Below are positions 50,377-59,164 of a stretch of DNA of 64,000 bases, piece after piece. Source of the DNA: a bacterium (GTDB taxonomy: Bacteria; Desulfobacterota; DSWW01); NCBI GenBank assembly GCA_028277985.1, contig JANQFG010000265.1:92540-156539 (forward strand). Direction: 5' to 3'. The notes below the pieces were generated by a model. That model saw only the letters and a program-made list of their open reading frames with translations. It did not search any database and was not told the DNA's origin. The translations under genes and the position numbers were made by a program. Position 1 is the first letter of the stretch. Each line of letters opens with the position of its first letter.

Positions 50377-52755
50377 CTATTCGTCGTTATCGTTATTCGC
50401 GTCTTGGCCGCTTACATTCCACGGTCTGATCGTGTTGAGGGCAGCCGGGAGAAAGATCAGCGAACCGAGCAGTGAGGCGGTGAGGGCGACGCTCGCCAGG
50501 AGACCGAAATCGTGAGTGGCGTTGAAATCTGAGGTCAGGAACACGAGGAAACCCGCGATCAGCATCGAGGTGGTGAGGACGATCGCCCGCCCTGCAGACT
50601 GCAGTGTCCTGTACATGGATGTCACATAGTCTCCCGTCCGTACGAGCTCTTCCCGAAAGCGAGTGAGATAGTGAATCGTGTCGTCCACGGCCATGCCCAG
50701 GCAAATGGCGAAGGCGACAACCGTTGAAACGCGGAGGGTGATTCCGAAGAGACCCATGAAGCCGAGGGTGAAGACGAGTGGAATGATATTCGGGATCATC
50801 GTGATGAGGCCCGCCTTGAAGGATCGGTAGAGCAGGCTCACCGCGATGAAGATGATTCCGAAGGCGGACAGGAAGCTCACGAGCATGTCCCGTACGATAT
50901 TGTCCAGGGCCCGATTGGCAAGCAGGCTTCTCCCAGTCACATGATAGGATACAGGGGGCTCGAACAGGGTGGCCGCCTTCACCTCTGTGCGGCGCTTCAA
51001 TTCGAAGAAGTTTCCGGTTCCCATGTCCACGCCCTGGCAGGCGAGCCTCACGTACCTCCCATCCGGTGTAATCAATACATCCAGGTCCTCCGGGTCACCG
51101 GACATGCTGTAGAGAAGAAGATACTGGGCAACGAGTTCCCGGCTCTCCGGAACGCGGTAGAACGCGGGATCGCCTTCATTCATGGCCTGGTGCATCTCCT
51201 TCAGGAGGGTCAGGATCGAGAAGGTCTTTCGGATCCAGGGTTGCGAGGCCAGGAAGGATTCGAGCTGATCCACACGGTTCAGGAAATCGGGTTCAAAGGC
51301 ACCTCCCTCCTCCCCGGCCTCGATCTGGACCTGGTAAGGGAAGATCCCGGCCATTTCCTTGTCTAGAATCTGGTTGGCCTGGACGAGGGGGTGATCGTCG
51401 GACAACTCCTCGAGGATGTAGGATTCCATGCTCACGCGGGCAGAGAGGACGACGGAGCCTGCGAAGAGAAGCACACCCATGAAAATCAGGGTCTTGGGAA
51501 AACGTTCGTTGATCCGTCCGAAAAGGGTCAGGATCCTGCCGATGGCGCCGCGGCTTAAATCCTTTCCTAGTTTTCCCCTGGGTGTGGGATGGAATGACAA
51601 CAGGATCGGGATCAGGACGATCGTTGCGAGGTAGGCGAGAAAGATGCCTATGCCGGCGAAGAACCCGAAATTCCTGATGATGCGAATCGTGGCAGTGGTG
51701 AGGGAGAAGAAACCGACGGCCGTGGTGAAGCTCGTCATGAAACAGGCGATTCCCATTCGGCGGATGACGACGAGCAAGGCCTCTCTCTTGGATAGACCCT
51801 GATCGAGCTCTTCGTAATAGCGGTGGATCAGATGGATCGAATCGGCAATGCCGTATACGAGCAGGAGGCTCGGGATGATATTGCTGATCAGATCGATTTC
51901 CTGGCCGCAAAGAGACATCAGACCGAGAAGCATGAGCACGCTTGCGAGCACGGTGAGCTGAGGGACGTAGAGACCCAGCGAGCTGCGAAAAGTGAAATAG
52001 AGGAACACACATAGAATGCCTGCGCTCAGCACGAAGAAACGCCAGGCCTCGCCGAGCCCTTTCTGCGTGTATTCTTCCTGTATGACCGGGAATCCTGTGA
52101 AAGCGACCGGGAACCTTTCGTCCACGACCGACCTTGTGACGGACTTGGCGGCTCGAACCACGGGGCGTTTCTGCTTCTCTGTTTGAACGTAGGGAGCGAG
52201 TTGAACGAGCAGGGCCAAGGTGTTTCCGTCGTCGGAGAGAAGCGTCCGATGGAGGATGGGATTCTGAAGCGCTGCGTCTCTCAGGTCCGCCATCTTCAGG
52301 CGCCCCTTCGAGATACGGTCGTCGAGTGACTCGATCTGCAGGCCTTCGTCCGTTCCCTCAACGATAGGGGCGTTCAGGACCGTGAGAACCGCCTCCACTC
52401 CATCCACTTCCTCGAGTGCATCGGTCAGCTCACGCACGAGAGGGAGGCCTTCGGCTTCCAGGAGCTCTTCACCCTGGATCAAGACGATGATATCTCGTCC
52501 CGCCTCCTCGAACCTCTCTTTGAACTCATCGAAGAAGACGGCCTCTTCATCGTCGGTGAGCATGATGGTTTCAAAGGAAAAATCGACCCTGAGTTGGAAC
52601 ACGTAGTATATGCTGGCCACGAGAAGGAGAGATATCAGTGCCAGGATGAGAGCGCGATGTCGCAGGATCCCCTCTGAGACACGCAGACCGGGGGATTCGA
52701 AAAAGCGATTGAAGAAATGGGAGAAGTCTGGAATCTTCTGCTCTTTAGCGGCCAT
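50377..52755 (-). CDS. MMPL/RND-superfamily transporter, second copy
   Basis: 792 residues. Same layout as the protein at 16087: N-terminal helix (ALILALISLLLVASIYYVF), periplasmic loop, helix block with LLVYGIADSIHLIHRY, second loop, helix block with CLGMAVDDTIHYLTRF. The two share topology but differ in sequence. No outer-membrane partner is next to it; the tetR gene at 53099 is divergent and may regulate it. Predicted to move a lipid or hydrophobic compound. Confidence 0.9.
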   Translation of the reverse strand: MAAKEQKIPDFSHFFNRFFESPGLRVSEGILRHRALILALISLLLVASIYYVFQLRVDFSFETIMLTDDEEAVFFDEFKERFEEAGRDIIVLIQGEELLEAEGLPLVRELTDALEEVDGVEAVLTVLNAPIVEGTDEGLQIESLDDRISKGRLKMADLRDAALQNPILHRTLLSDDGNTLALLVQLAPYVQTEKQKRPVVRAAKSVTRSVVDERFPVAFTGFPVIQEEYTQKGLGEAWRFFVLSAGILCVFLYFTFRSSLGLYVPQLTVLASVLMLLGLMSLCGQEIDLISNIIPSLLLVYGIADSIHLIHRYYEELDQGLSKREALLVVIRRMGIACFMTSFTTAVGFFSLTTATIRIIRNFGFFAGIGIFLAYLATIVLIPILLSFHPTPRGKLGKDLSRGAIGRILTLFGRINERFPKTLIFMGVLLFAGSVVLSARVSMESYILEELSDDHPLVQANQILDKEMAGIFPYQVQIEAGEEGGAFEPDFLNRVDQLESFLASQPWIRKTFSILTLLKEMHQAMNEGDPAFYRVPESRELVAQYLLLYSMSGDPEDLDVLITPDGRYVRLACQGVDMGTGNFFELKRRTEVKAATLFEPPVSYHVTGRSLLANRALDNIVRDMLVSFLSAFGIIFIAVSLLYRSFKAGLITMIPNIIPLVFTLGFMGLFGITLRVSTVVAFAICLGMAVDDTIHYLTRFREELVRTGDYVTSMYRTLQSAGRAIVLTTSMLIAGFLVFLTSDFNATHDFGLLASVALTASLLGSLIFLPAALNTIRPWNVSGQDANNDNDE

Positions 52756-53098
52756 AGAGCGTCCCTCGTGGAGATGCTTCGGAACACCTCCCCCCGGGTG
52801 TCCGGCTAGGAAAGTGGCTCACACTCTATGACAGAAAGCCTGAAGGCGTCAATCGCATCTGCTCCTCTGTGGGTGGGTGAATGAATGTCCATGATCCGTA
52901 CGCGTTCCGGTCTTGGCGAGGTCGATGAATGGATGGAAGCAGTGGTTGACGGTGAAGAAGAACGGCGTTACCATTCGGATGGAAAAGGCAACCGATCGCG
53001 AGTGCCGTCACGGCGGGATCGCCTCGAGAGGCAAGGGAAAGTCTCATGGGCTGGACTCTTCCGGGTCGGGCCGGGATCGGAGTCAAGGGGGGTGCGGA
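52756..53098. other. Divergent intergenic region between MMPL transporter and tetR1
   Basis: 343 bp. The tetR frame is open upstream to 52913, but the added residues are Arg/Gly-rich and the ribosome site (AAGGGGGG) lies before 53099. The only operator-like element is a TCAATCG half-site near 52849, matching the left half of the 59.1 kb operator. No gene or full palindrome was seen. Confidence 0.5.
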
Positions 53099-53818
53099 AT
53101 GGCCACGCGGAAGAGATCAAACGAGACGTGGGCGCGGATCCTGGACAGTGCGGAAACCCTGTTCGCCAGGCAGGGGTACAGCGGCACCTCCACCCGCCAG
53201 ATCGCGGCCGAGGCCGATATCTCGATTCAAACGCTTCAGTATCACTGCGGCGGGAAGAAGAACCTCTACCGGGCGGTCTTGGAGAGGGTACTGACCCCTG
53301 TAACGGACTTGGTCACGCGCTATGCCGATAAAATGCTCGAGCAGGACCTTTCTGATGTACGAGTATTTGAGCAATCGGTGGCGCGGATTGTCGACGAGTT
53401 GTTCGATCTGCTTCAGGCAAACCCGAACTATGCGCCCCTTCTCTACCGCCAGTGGTTGGTTCATGATCCGGACCTGAGAAGTATCGAGTGGGAGGGCCCG
53501 ATACCGCTCGTGGACAGGTGGGCGGAAGAGACGGAAGCACAACTAGGAGAAGAGGGGCTCGGCGGAACGAATGTATTTCTGATTAACGTGTCCCAAGCCG
53601 TCATGTGCTGGGGCTTGTTCGTTCAGCCTTCTTTCCTGGCGCGGTACATGGGTATTGATGCGGACTCCCCGGAATTCCTGAGAATCATGAAGGATCATGC
53701 TTGGGAGATGATCGTTCGTATGTATCAGCAGCGTGAATCCTCCTCCCCCTCTCCATTCAGGAAGAAGAAAACGAAGACAGTGAAGAAGAGAGCACCGACC
53801 CGGAAGAAGGGGAAGTGA
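53099..53818 (+). CDS. TetR-family regulator with basic C-terminal tail (paralogue 1)
   Basis: Start at the ATG at 53099 (MATRKRSNETW). 239 residues. Helix-turn-helix TSTRQIAAEADISIQTLQYHCGGKKNLY, then a TetR ligand domain. About two thirds of the residues match the regulator at 59165-59917, including nearly the whole DNA-binding helix, so the two may read similar operators. The last ~25 residues are a Lys/Arg tail (KKKTKTVKKRAPTRKKGK), unusual for TetR proteins. Its stop abuts the stop of the convergent FAD oxidase gene with no gap. Confidence 0.88.
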   Translation: MATRKRSNETWARILDSAETLFARQGYSGTSTRQIAAEADISIQTLQYHCGGKKNLYRAVLERVLTPVTDLVTRYADKMLEQDLSDVRVFEQSVARIVDELFDLLQANPNYAPLLYRQWLVHDPDLRSIEWEGPIPLVDRWAEETEAQLGEEGLGGTNVFLINVSQAVMCWGLFVQPSFLARYMGIDADSPEFLRIMKDHAWEMIVRMYQQRESSSPSPFRKKKTKTVKKRAPTRKKGK

Positions 53819-55402
53819 TCAGGCTTCCTGCCCCTCTTCGATTTCGTCGATCGAAGGGACATAGAATTCTTCGTCGCCGACGGAGTTCGGATCAAAGGCC
53901 TTCTTCAGACTTGCCTGCCAGAGATGATAGTTGTACAGCTTGGGACCGTAAATCTTCCAGGCGCCCGGCGGCAGGTTAGACAGGCCCAGGCCGAGGGCGT
54001 TTTCTTCGGTGCTCTTTGCAGATTCCTCCAGATATCTCGTCCGGTCCTCTGCTCTGCCGTCACCACGCTTGAACATGGCAGCCATCTCACAGTGGCCCCA
54101 GTTGGCGGTTCCTTCATAGATGCCGCCCCAGCCGATATCCGATGTGTCGTCAAAGAAGACACCCTCATCAATGAACTTCTGCTTGTATTCTGTGGCGTCC
54201 TTTGCCTGAAGGATGGCGTTGTCATACTCCACCGGACTGCCGTAGCTGGTAAGAAAGTCACCTCCCTCCCGGAAGGTCAACGCCGTGGGAATGGACCGGA
54301 CCGCAAAGACCCACCAGAAGAAGCCATAGTTGGGCAGTTTGCTTGCGTCCACCACAATACAGCCGGTCTCACGCACGATCTTCCGCAGGACCTTTTCCTG
54401 GTAGGCGATTTCCCTTTCTGATTCGGAGCTGAGAAGCACGTGGCCCTGATGCTGAAAGGCCTTGAGCAATGACCGTGTGGCAGGGGAGGTGTAAATCGTT
54501 TTGGCGGCCCTCGGAACAAGCAGGCCTATTGTCGCGCCCATGGGACCTCTGCACACCCAGTTGGCGACTTCGGAATTGCCGATCTTGTAGCAGACATCGG
54601 CAAACTTCTCATAGCTCGGCGCAATCAAGAAGAAGAGTTTCTCCGTTTTCGGGACTTCCGCCCGGACATCCAGCAGAACGCCTTCCACTTTCGGATCCCT
54701 GGGGCCGTAGTAGGGAAACAGTTTGACGGCGCACTTGGTAAAGACCCCCATGGACCCGTGGGCGCCGGAAAAGCCGCGCATGATTCCTCTCAAGCCGGGA
54801 CCCGGGCCTTCGCCGCTGAACCAGCCCGCATCGGAGCCGGGCGAACCCAGCTTCAAGACCTCGCCGTTCGGCAGGACCCACTCCACCCCGAGTACGTTGC
54901 GGCCACTGTACCCGGTGGACGTGCCGGTTCCGCCATATCCCCATCCGGAAGTAGCGCTGGCCAATACGGATGTATTGGGACCCGCACCGATGATGTGGCA
55001 GGTCAGGCCTCTCTTGATCGCCTCGGCCTGGAGCTGGCCACAGCAGACGTAGGGCTCGACCACGGCAAACTTGTTCTTCTCATCGAGCTCGACGATCTTG
55101 TTCATGCGCCTGAGGTCAATCTGCAGTTCCCCTTCTTCCGAAGGGCTGCCCCAGGCGGCCCATCCGGTACTGTGAGGTTTGAACTTGACCTTGTGCTCAT
55201 TACACAGCTTGACGATTTCAGAGACCTCTTCGGTCGACTGGGGCAGGACTACGGCTGCCGGCCGGGGCCGCCACTTCTCGCTCGTGATGTTGAAGATCGG
55301 CTGCCAGGCGTAGCCGTCCAGTACAGCCGGCTCCTGGGAGATGTTTTCCGGCCCCAGCACATCTTCCATCGCCTTGTACAGATCGCTTGCAAGCTGTTTC
55401 AT
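53819..55402 (-). CDS. FAD-linked oxidase (PCMH/GlcD-like), second FAD subunit of the split operon
   Basis: Start at the ATG at 55402 with GGAGGG upstream. 527 residues. FAD_binding_4 domain: VVLPQSTEEVSEIVKLC, HSTGWAAWGS, GYGGTGTSTGY and WVLPNGEVLKLGS; C-terminal substrate domain ending in KAFDPN. It matches the second half of the fused protein at 36184-39126. The upstream CCG Fe-S gene stops 1 bp before its start codon region, so both are co-translated. With the CCG protein and the FAD protein at 56689 it should form a three-subunit dehydrogenase. Confidence 0.88.
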   Translation of the reverse strand: MKQLASDLYKAMEDVLGPENISQEPAVLDGYAWQPIFNITSEKWRPRPAAVVLPQSTEEVSEIVKLCNEHKVKFKPHSTGWAAWGSPSEEGELQIDLRRMNKIVELDEKNKFAVVEPYVCCGQLQAEAIKRGLTCHIIGAGPNTSVLASATSGWGYGGTGTSTGYSGRNVLGVEWVLPNGEVLKLGSPGSDAGWFSGEGPGPGLRGIMRGFSGAHGSMGVFTKCAVKLFPYYGPRDPKVEGVLLDVRAEVPKTEKLFFLIAPSYEKFADVCYKIGNSEVANWVCRGPMGATIGLLVPRAAKTIYTSPATRSLLKAFQHQGHVLLSSESEREIAYQEKVLRKIVRETGCIVVDASKLPNYGFFWWVFAVRSIPTALTFREGGDFLTSYGSPVEYDNAILQAKDATEYKQKFIDEGVFFDDTSDIGWGGIYEGTANWGHCEMAAMFKRGDGRAEDRTRYLEESAKSTEENALGLGLSNLPPGAWKIYGPKLYNYHLWQASLKKAFDPNSVGDEEFYVPSIDEIEEGQEA

Positions 55403-55403
55403 T

Positions 55404-56675
55404 CTATTTCCCTCCAAGAGACAGGGTGAGCAGATCCATGACGTCCAGGACCTTCAGGTCACCGCCGGTCTCCTCCAGCGTGTCCTTGAAAAGCCGCTCG
55501 CACCATGGACAGGCGGTCACCAGGGCCTCGGCGCCGGTCTCCTTCGCTTCCTGCAGGCGATCCGCGGCCGTCCACTCCGCAAACTCGGGGAAGGCCTCGA
55601 ACACCCCGCCTCCGGCGCCGCAACACCAGCTCCATTCCCGGATCCGTTCCATCTCCACAAGATCGACTCCCGGAACCGAGCGGATGATGTCCCGGGGAGG
55701 TTCAAAGATCCCCAGGGAGCCCGTTTGCTTGAAACGAACGGGACGCTCCAGCTTGTCGTCACCTGTCCAGCCGCTCTTGTAGATCTCACCGCGACGTCCC
55801 AGGTGGCAGGGATCGTGGTAGGTCACTCGCATGGGAACGTTTTTCCTGGGCTGAAGACGGCGCTCCTTGATGAGTTGATCGGTGTACTCCGTGGTATGCA
55901 GCACAGGGATGCCGAGATCCAGGCCGTTCTTCGGGTAGAGATACTTGAACGTGTAATAGCAGTCCGAGCAAGGGGTCACCAGGAGCTTGGCACCGGAAGC
56001 CTTGACCCGGCCGGCCATGTCCTCTGCAAAATTCTTCATCTCCCCCTGGTACCCGATCTCGAAGGCCCGGCCGCCGCAGCACGCCTCTTCCTTGCCGGCA
56101 ATTCCCAGATCCGTGCCCGCATTCTTGAGAAGGGTGACCCAGGCGCGGGCCGTGTCCCTCAGCTCCTCGTCATAGGAGAACTGGCATCCCGCGTGAAACA
56201 GCACCTCCACTTCCTGGGTGTTCACATTGGGGATGTCCAGGCCGTCGGCCCAGTCGCCGCGGTCCTGTTTCTTCATTCCCAGGGTGTTGTCCTCCCTTTT
56301 CATGCTGTCCAGCATGGCCAGATGCTCGGCCACCACGTAGGCCTCTTCCGCGCACTTGGCACGGAACTCGAGCAGGACATCCGCCAGGTCGATCTCGTCC
56401 CGGTAGGCCTGACAGGCTACCTGGCAGGCGCCGCACAACTGGCAGCTGTAGACAATGTCGGCGACCGCGTCGTTCAGCTCGCTTCGCTCTTCCATCACAG
56501 AATTGGCGGCAATCATCTTCCCGCCGCCGGAATAGATGTGGAAATTGAATCGGTCCACAGAAGGGCACATCTTTGCGAACCGCCAGCTCTTGAGCTGGGC
56601 CATGGGCACCCACTTGCAGAGGGAACAGCGGGAGCAGGCCTCCATATCCTTTTTCAGTGCAGCCAGATTGCTCAC
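55404..56675 (-). CDS. CCG-domain (GlcF/HdrD-like) iron-sulfur protein of the split operon
   Basis: GTG start at 56675 behind AGGAGG. 423 residues. N-terminal cluster motifs CSRCSLC with a later CP, and CQLCGACQVAC; two CCG domains (HAGCQFSYD, CCGGRAF, CSDCYYTF and HDPCHLGRRG, CCGAGGG, CPWCERLF). Same domain order as 27310-28548. It lies between two FAD oxidases, so it is the electron-accepting subunit that would link flavin to quinone or ETF. Confidence 0.88.
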   Translation of the reverse strand: MSNLAALKKDMEACSRCSLCKWVPMAQLKSWRFAKMCPSVDRFNFHIYSGGGKMIAANSVMEERSELNDAVADIVYSCQLCGACQVACQAYRDEIDLADVLLEFRAKCAEEAYVVAEHLAMLDSMKREDNTLGMKKQDRGDWADGLDIPNVNTQEVEVLFHAGCQFSYDEELRDTARAWVTLLKNAGTDLGIAGKEEACCGGRAFEIGYQGEMKNFAEDMAGRVKASGAKLLVTPCSDCYYTFKYLYPKNGLDLGIPVLHTTEYTDQLIKERRLQPRKNVPMRVTYHDPCHLGRRGEIYKSGWTGDDKLERPVRFKQTGSLGIFEPPRDIIRSVPGVDLVEMERIREWSWCCGAGGGVFEAFPEFAEWTAADRLQEAKETGAEALVTACPWCERLFKDTLEETGGDLKVLDVMDLLTLSLGGK

Positions 56676-56688
56676 GATCTATACCTCC

Positions 56689-58137
56689 TTAGTCGAAACA
56701 GAGCTTGCCGGGATTCATGATGCCCCGGGGATCCAGGATGCTCTTCACCTTCTTCAAGGCGCTGACCGTGTCCGGGCATTTCTCGTAGACTTTGTCCGGC
56801 AGCGAACCGTAGGGCCGGGAGAAGAAGCCGCCCTTGTCCATGCATTTTTGGGCGGCACTATCGAGCAAGGTTTTGACCTGTTCGACCTCTTCCGGAAGGC
56901 AGGGGTCGTACATGAGGTTGAACTCCAGGTGGCAACCCGTTCCGTGCCGTATGGGCTGGATGTAGGTGCCCAGCAGATCCCTGGAAAACCCCTGTGCCTC
57001 GGCCTCGGCCTCCACTACTTCCACAAACCCGGGAATCCGGTCCAGGGTAGTGAGGAAAAACAGATCCTGGCACCCACCCCTAGGGGCCAGTTTCCAGTAG
57101 GTCTCACCACTGGGTTTCGTGATCATATCCACGAGTCTGTCTGCGGAAAGCCCTGCCACGTATTGCATCGGCTCCACCTGGAAGGACTCTGCGATCTCGG
57201 CAATATCCTCCTCCAGATAACTCAACCGCTCTTCCGGCAGATGCTCCAGTCCCGAGATGCTGTAGACCAGCACCCAGCGGGGCAGATCGGCCGGATCTGC
57301 GCCATAGATGGGCGCCAGATCCACATGGTTCAACAAGAGACAGACGTCCGGGAGTTTGCGCCACAACATCTTGTATGTGAAATCTATCAACCCTTCCGGA
57401 CGGTCGGCGGCAACCATGTAGCCCCTTCGAAGCTGCGGTTCCAGTTCCAGCTTGATCGTGGCCCAGGTCGCAATCCCCATCGTGCCCTGGGCGCCCTGCA
57501 TGATCCGCCCCATGTCGGTCTGGGCGGGGCCCATGGCCACCTTCTGGGCCTGTCCGGCCGCCCACTGCTCCTCCAGGGTTCCGGGTCCTGCTGCATTACC
57601 GGTTCGGAACATATCGCCGTTTCCCAGGATCAGTTCCAGGCAGCACAAAGGGTCACAGGCATCCCAGTTGTACTTGGGTGCCGTGGTGGGTTCTCTCTCG
57701 AGAAGGCTTGCCAGAACAGATTTGTCCTTCTTGGGCATCATGGGCAATTCTACCCGAAGGCCCTCTTTCTCCACCTCCTGGATCAACTCACCAAAGGTAA
57801 CGCCCGGCTCCACCATGGCGACCTTGTTTCTCTTGTCCACCCGCAGGATGGACTTCATTTCCGAAAGATCGACGATCACGGCGCCGGCCACCTTCGGCAC
57901 CGTATCGCCGCCGAACCGCGGGCCCCCGGAAGAAGAGCAGGGCACCAGGGCCCATCCCTTTTCATTTGCCAACCGGACCAAGGACTGGACATCCTCACAA
58001 TTCCTCGGTCGCACGACGCATTCCGGCGTTTCGCCGGCCAGCAGGCTGGAATCGGTTTGAAACGCTTGTAAGATCGCCTGATCGGTCAGGACCCGTTCCT
58101 CGCCAACAATGGTTGCCAACTCGTCCTGCTTTCCCAT
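56689..58137 (-). CDS. FAD-linked oxidase (PCMH/GlcD-like), first FAD subunit of the split operon
   Basis: Start at the ATG at 58137 (MGKQDELATIVG), with GGGAGGG upstream; the longer frame would overlap the upstream gene. 482 residues. FAD_binding_4 domain VVRPRNCEDVQSLV, PCSSSGGPRFGG and VDLSEMKSILRV; C-terminal RPYGSLPDKVYE and LDPRGIMNPGK. It matches the first half of the fused protein at 36184-39126. Gap to the CCG gene: 13 bp. Confidence 0.88.
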   Translation of the reverse strand: MGKQDELATIVGEERVLTDQAILQAFQTDSSLLAGETPECVVRPRNCEDVQSLVRLANEKGWALVPCSSSGGPRFGGDTVPKVAGAVIVDLSEMKSILRVDKRNKVAMVEPGVTFGELIQEVEKEGLRVELPMMPKKDKSVLASLLEREPTTAPKYNWDACDPLCCLELILGNGDMFRTGNAAGPGTLEEQWAAGQAQKVAMGPAQTDMGRIMQGAQGTMGIATWATIKLELEPQLRRGYMVAADRPEGLIDFTYKMLWRKLPDVCLLLNHVDLAPIYGADPADLPRWVLVYSISGLEHLPEERLSYLEEDIAEIAESFQVEPMQYVAGLSADRLVDMITKPSGETYWKLAPRGGCQDLFFLTTLDRIPGFVEVVEAEAEAQGFSRDLLGTYIQPIRHGTGCHLEFNLMYDPCLPEEVEQVKTLLDSAAQKCMDKGGFFSRPYGSLPDKVYEKCPDTVSALKKVKSILDPRGIMNPGKLCFD

Positions 58138-58151
58138 AGCGAGTTCCCTCC

Positions 58152-58832
58152 CTACTTGAAGGACAGAAGCTTCTTGGTTCGGTTCAACAAAGCAGAAGCC
58201 GCCCATCGAAGTATCGGCGGCCGCTGGCCAAGGAAACCATCCGTCAATGCATCTGTCATCCGGCGCATGGCTTGCCCGTCGACCGTATCGAAAAGCCCTG
58301 CCATGAACTCGGACGCTCCGCCCGGGTCCTTGGAGATAAGGCCATTGCCGATCGCGGTCATCCTGTTCACGGCGGCACCCACAGCCCGGCCATGTTCCCT
58401 GGCAGGCTTGTTACCCGGGCCGGCCAGATAAACGTTCAGGCCGATACCGCCCAAGGCTCCCAAGGCTTTCAAGACATTCGCTGCCTTCTTTTTGATTTCC
58501 GCCTGTTTCTCCGGTGCCATGGGGGCGGCATCACCTTGAGCTGCCAACATGCCGATGGCTGGTGTGAGAACCGAGAGCAGGGTGCCGATGCCGTCAAGGA
58601 TGTCGTCATCCGTTAGCGCCTGCAGCGTGTCGTAGATGCGCCCGAGCCTCTGCTCCATGGGAGCGGTGGCATCCATCTCGATGAAAATATCCTCCAGGTC
58701 GGCCAGGCCATCATACAAGGTCTGCGTGTTGTTACGGGTCAACGCCTGGATCAGGTCGAGGATTCCGTCCAGTGCCCCCGTCCGGAAGGCGGTCTCCGCA
58801 AAATCCCATATGATTTTGGTTTGTCCTTCCAT
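58152..58832 (-). CDS. Uncharacterised helical protein, first gene of the FAD/CCG operon
   Basis: Start at the ATG at 58832 (MEGQTKIIWDF) with AGGAGG 6 nt upstream; the longer frame runs into the operators. 226 residues, mostly helical, no signal peptide, no cysteines, no motif I can assign. Small Ala/Gly-rich stretch near 140-155 (KALGALGGIGLNVYLAG). It is translated just before the FAD oxidase (14-bp gap), so an accessory or assembly role for that complex is possible. Not recognised. Confidence 0.7.
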   Translation of the reverse strand: MEGQTKIIWDFAETAFRTGALDGILDLIQALTRNNTQTLYDGLADLEDIFIEMDATAPMEQRLGRIYDTLQALTDDDILDGIGTLLSVLTPAIGMLAAQGDAAPMAPEKQAEIKKKAANVLKALGALGGIGLNVYLAGPGNKPAREHGRAVGAAVNRMTAIGNGLISKDPGGASEFMAGLFDTVDGQAMRRMTDALTDGFLGQRPPILRWAASALLNRTKKLLSFK

Positions 58833-58866
58833 ATCCGTCCTCCTGAAGGTTTCTTTAGTCGAAGAT

Positions 58867-58932
58867 TCAATCGAATGATTGGGGAAACAAACCGTTCGAT
58901 TGATATCAGCATGATGCACTGCTTCTTGTCAA
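58867..58932 (-). promoter_or_regulatory. Operators and promoter for the split FAD/CCG operon
   Basis: TCAATCGAATGATTGG (58867-58882) matches the 59095 operator in 15 of 16 bases. A second half, TCAATCGAACGG on the minus strand, lies at 58904-58893 (following GATAT). A TTGACA box on the minus strand (58932-58927) could be the -35; the -10 (TGATAT at 18 bp) is weak. All lie in the leader upstream of the start at 58832. Confidence 0.65.
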
Positions 58933-59069
58933 GCAAAGAGCAGCCCGATCGTGTTCGGAGTCGAGAAGCCCCACCGGGACAGGGGCGACGGGATCGTTTA
59001 TGTCGAGGAGCACAGACGCTCACGTTTCCTGGAGGGCGAAGGAGATTTGCGGGATTCCGCATATTTTTC

Positions 59070-59110
59070 TTGACGCGATTCGCCGGCCGTGATATCAATC
59101 GAATGATTGA
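59070..59110 (+). promoter_or_regulatory. Promoter and operator TCAATCGAATGATTGA of tetR2
   Basis: TTGACG (59070-59075), 17-bp spacer, TATCAA (59093-59098). The perfect inverted repeat TCAATC-GAAT-GATTGA (59095-59110) overlaps the -10 box, about 55 bp before the GTG of the TetR gene: classic autorepression layout. Confidence 0.75.
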
Positions 59111-59164
59111 GGATGACGATCATCTGTATGGGTCCCCGAAATTGACTCCGTACAGGGGGTAGGC

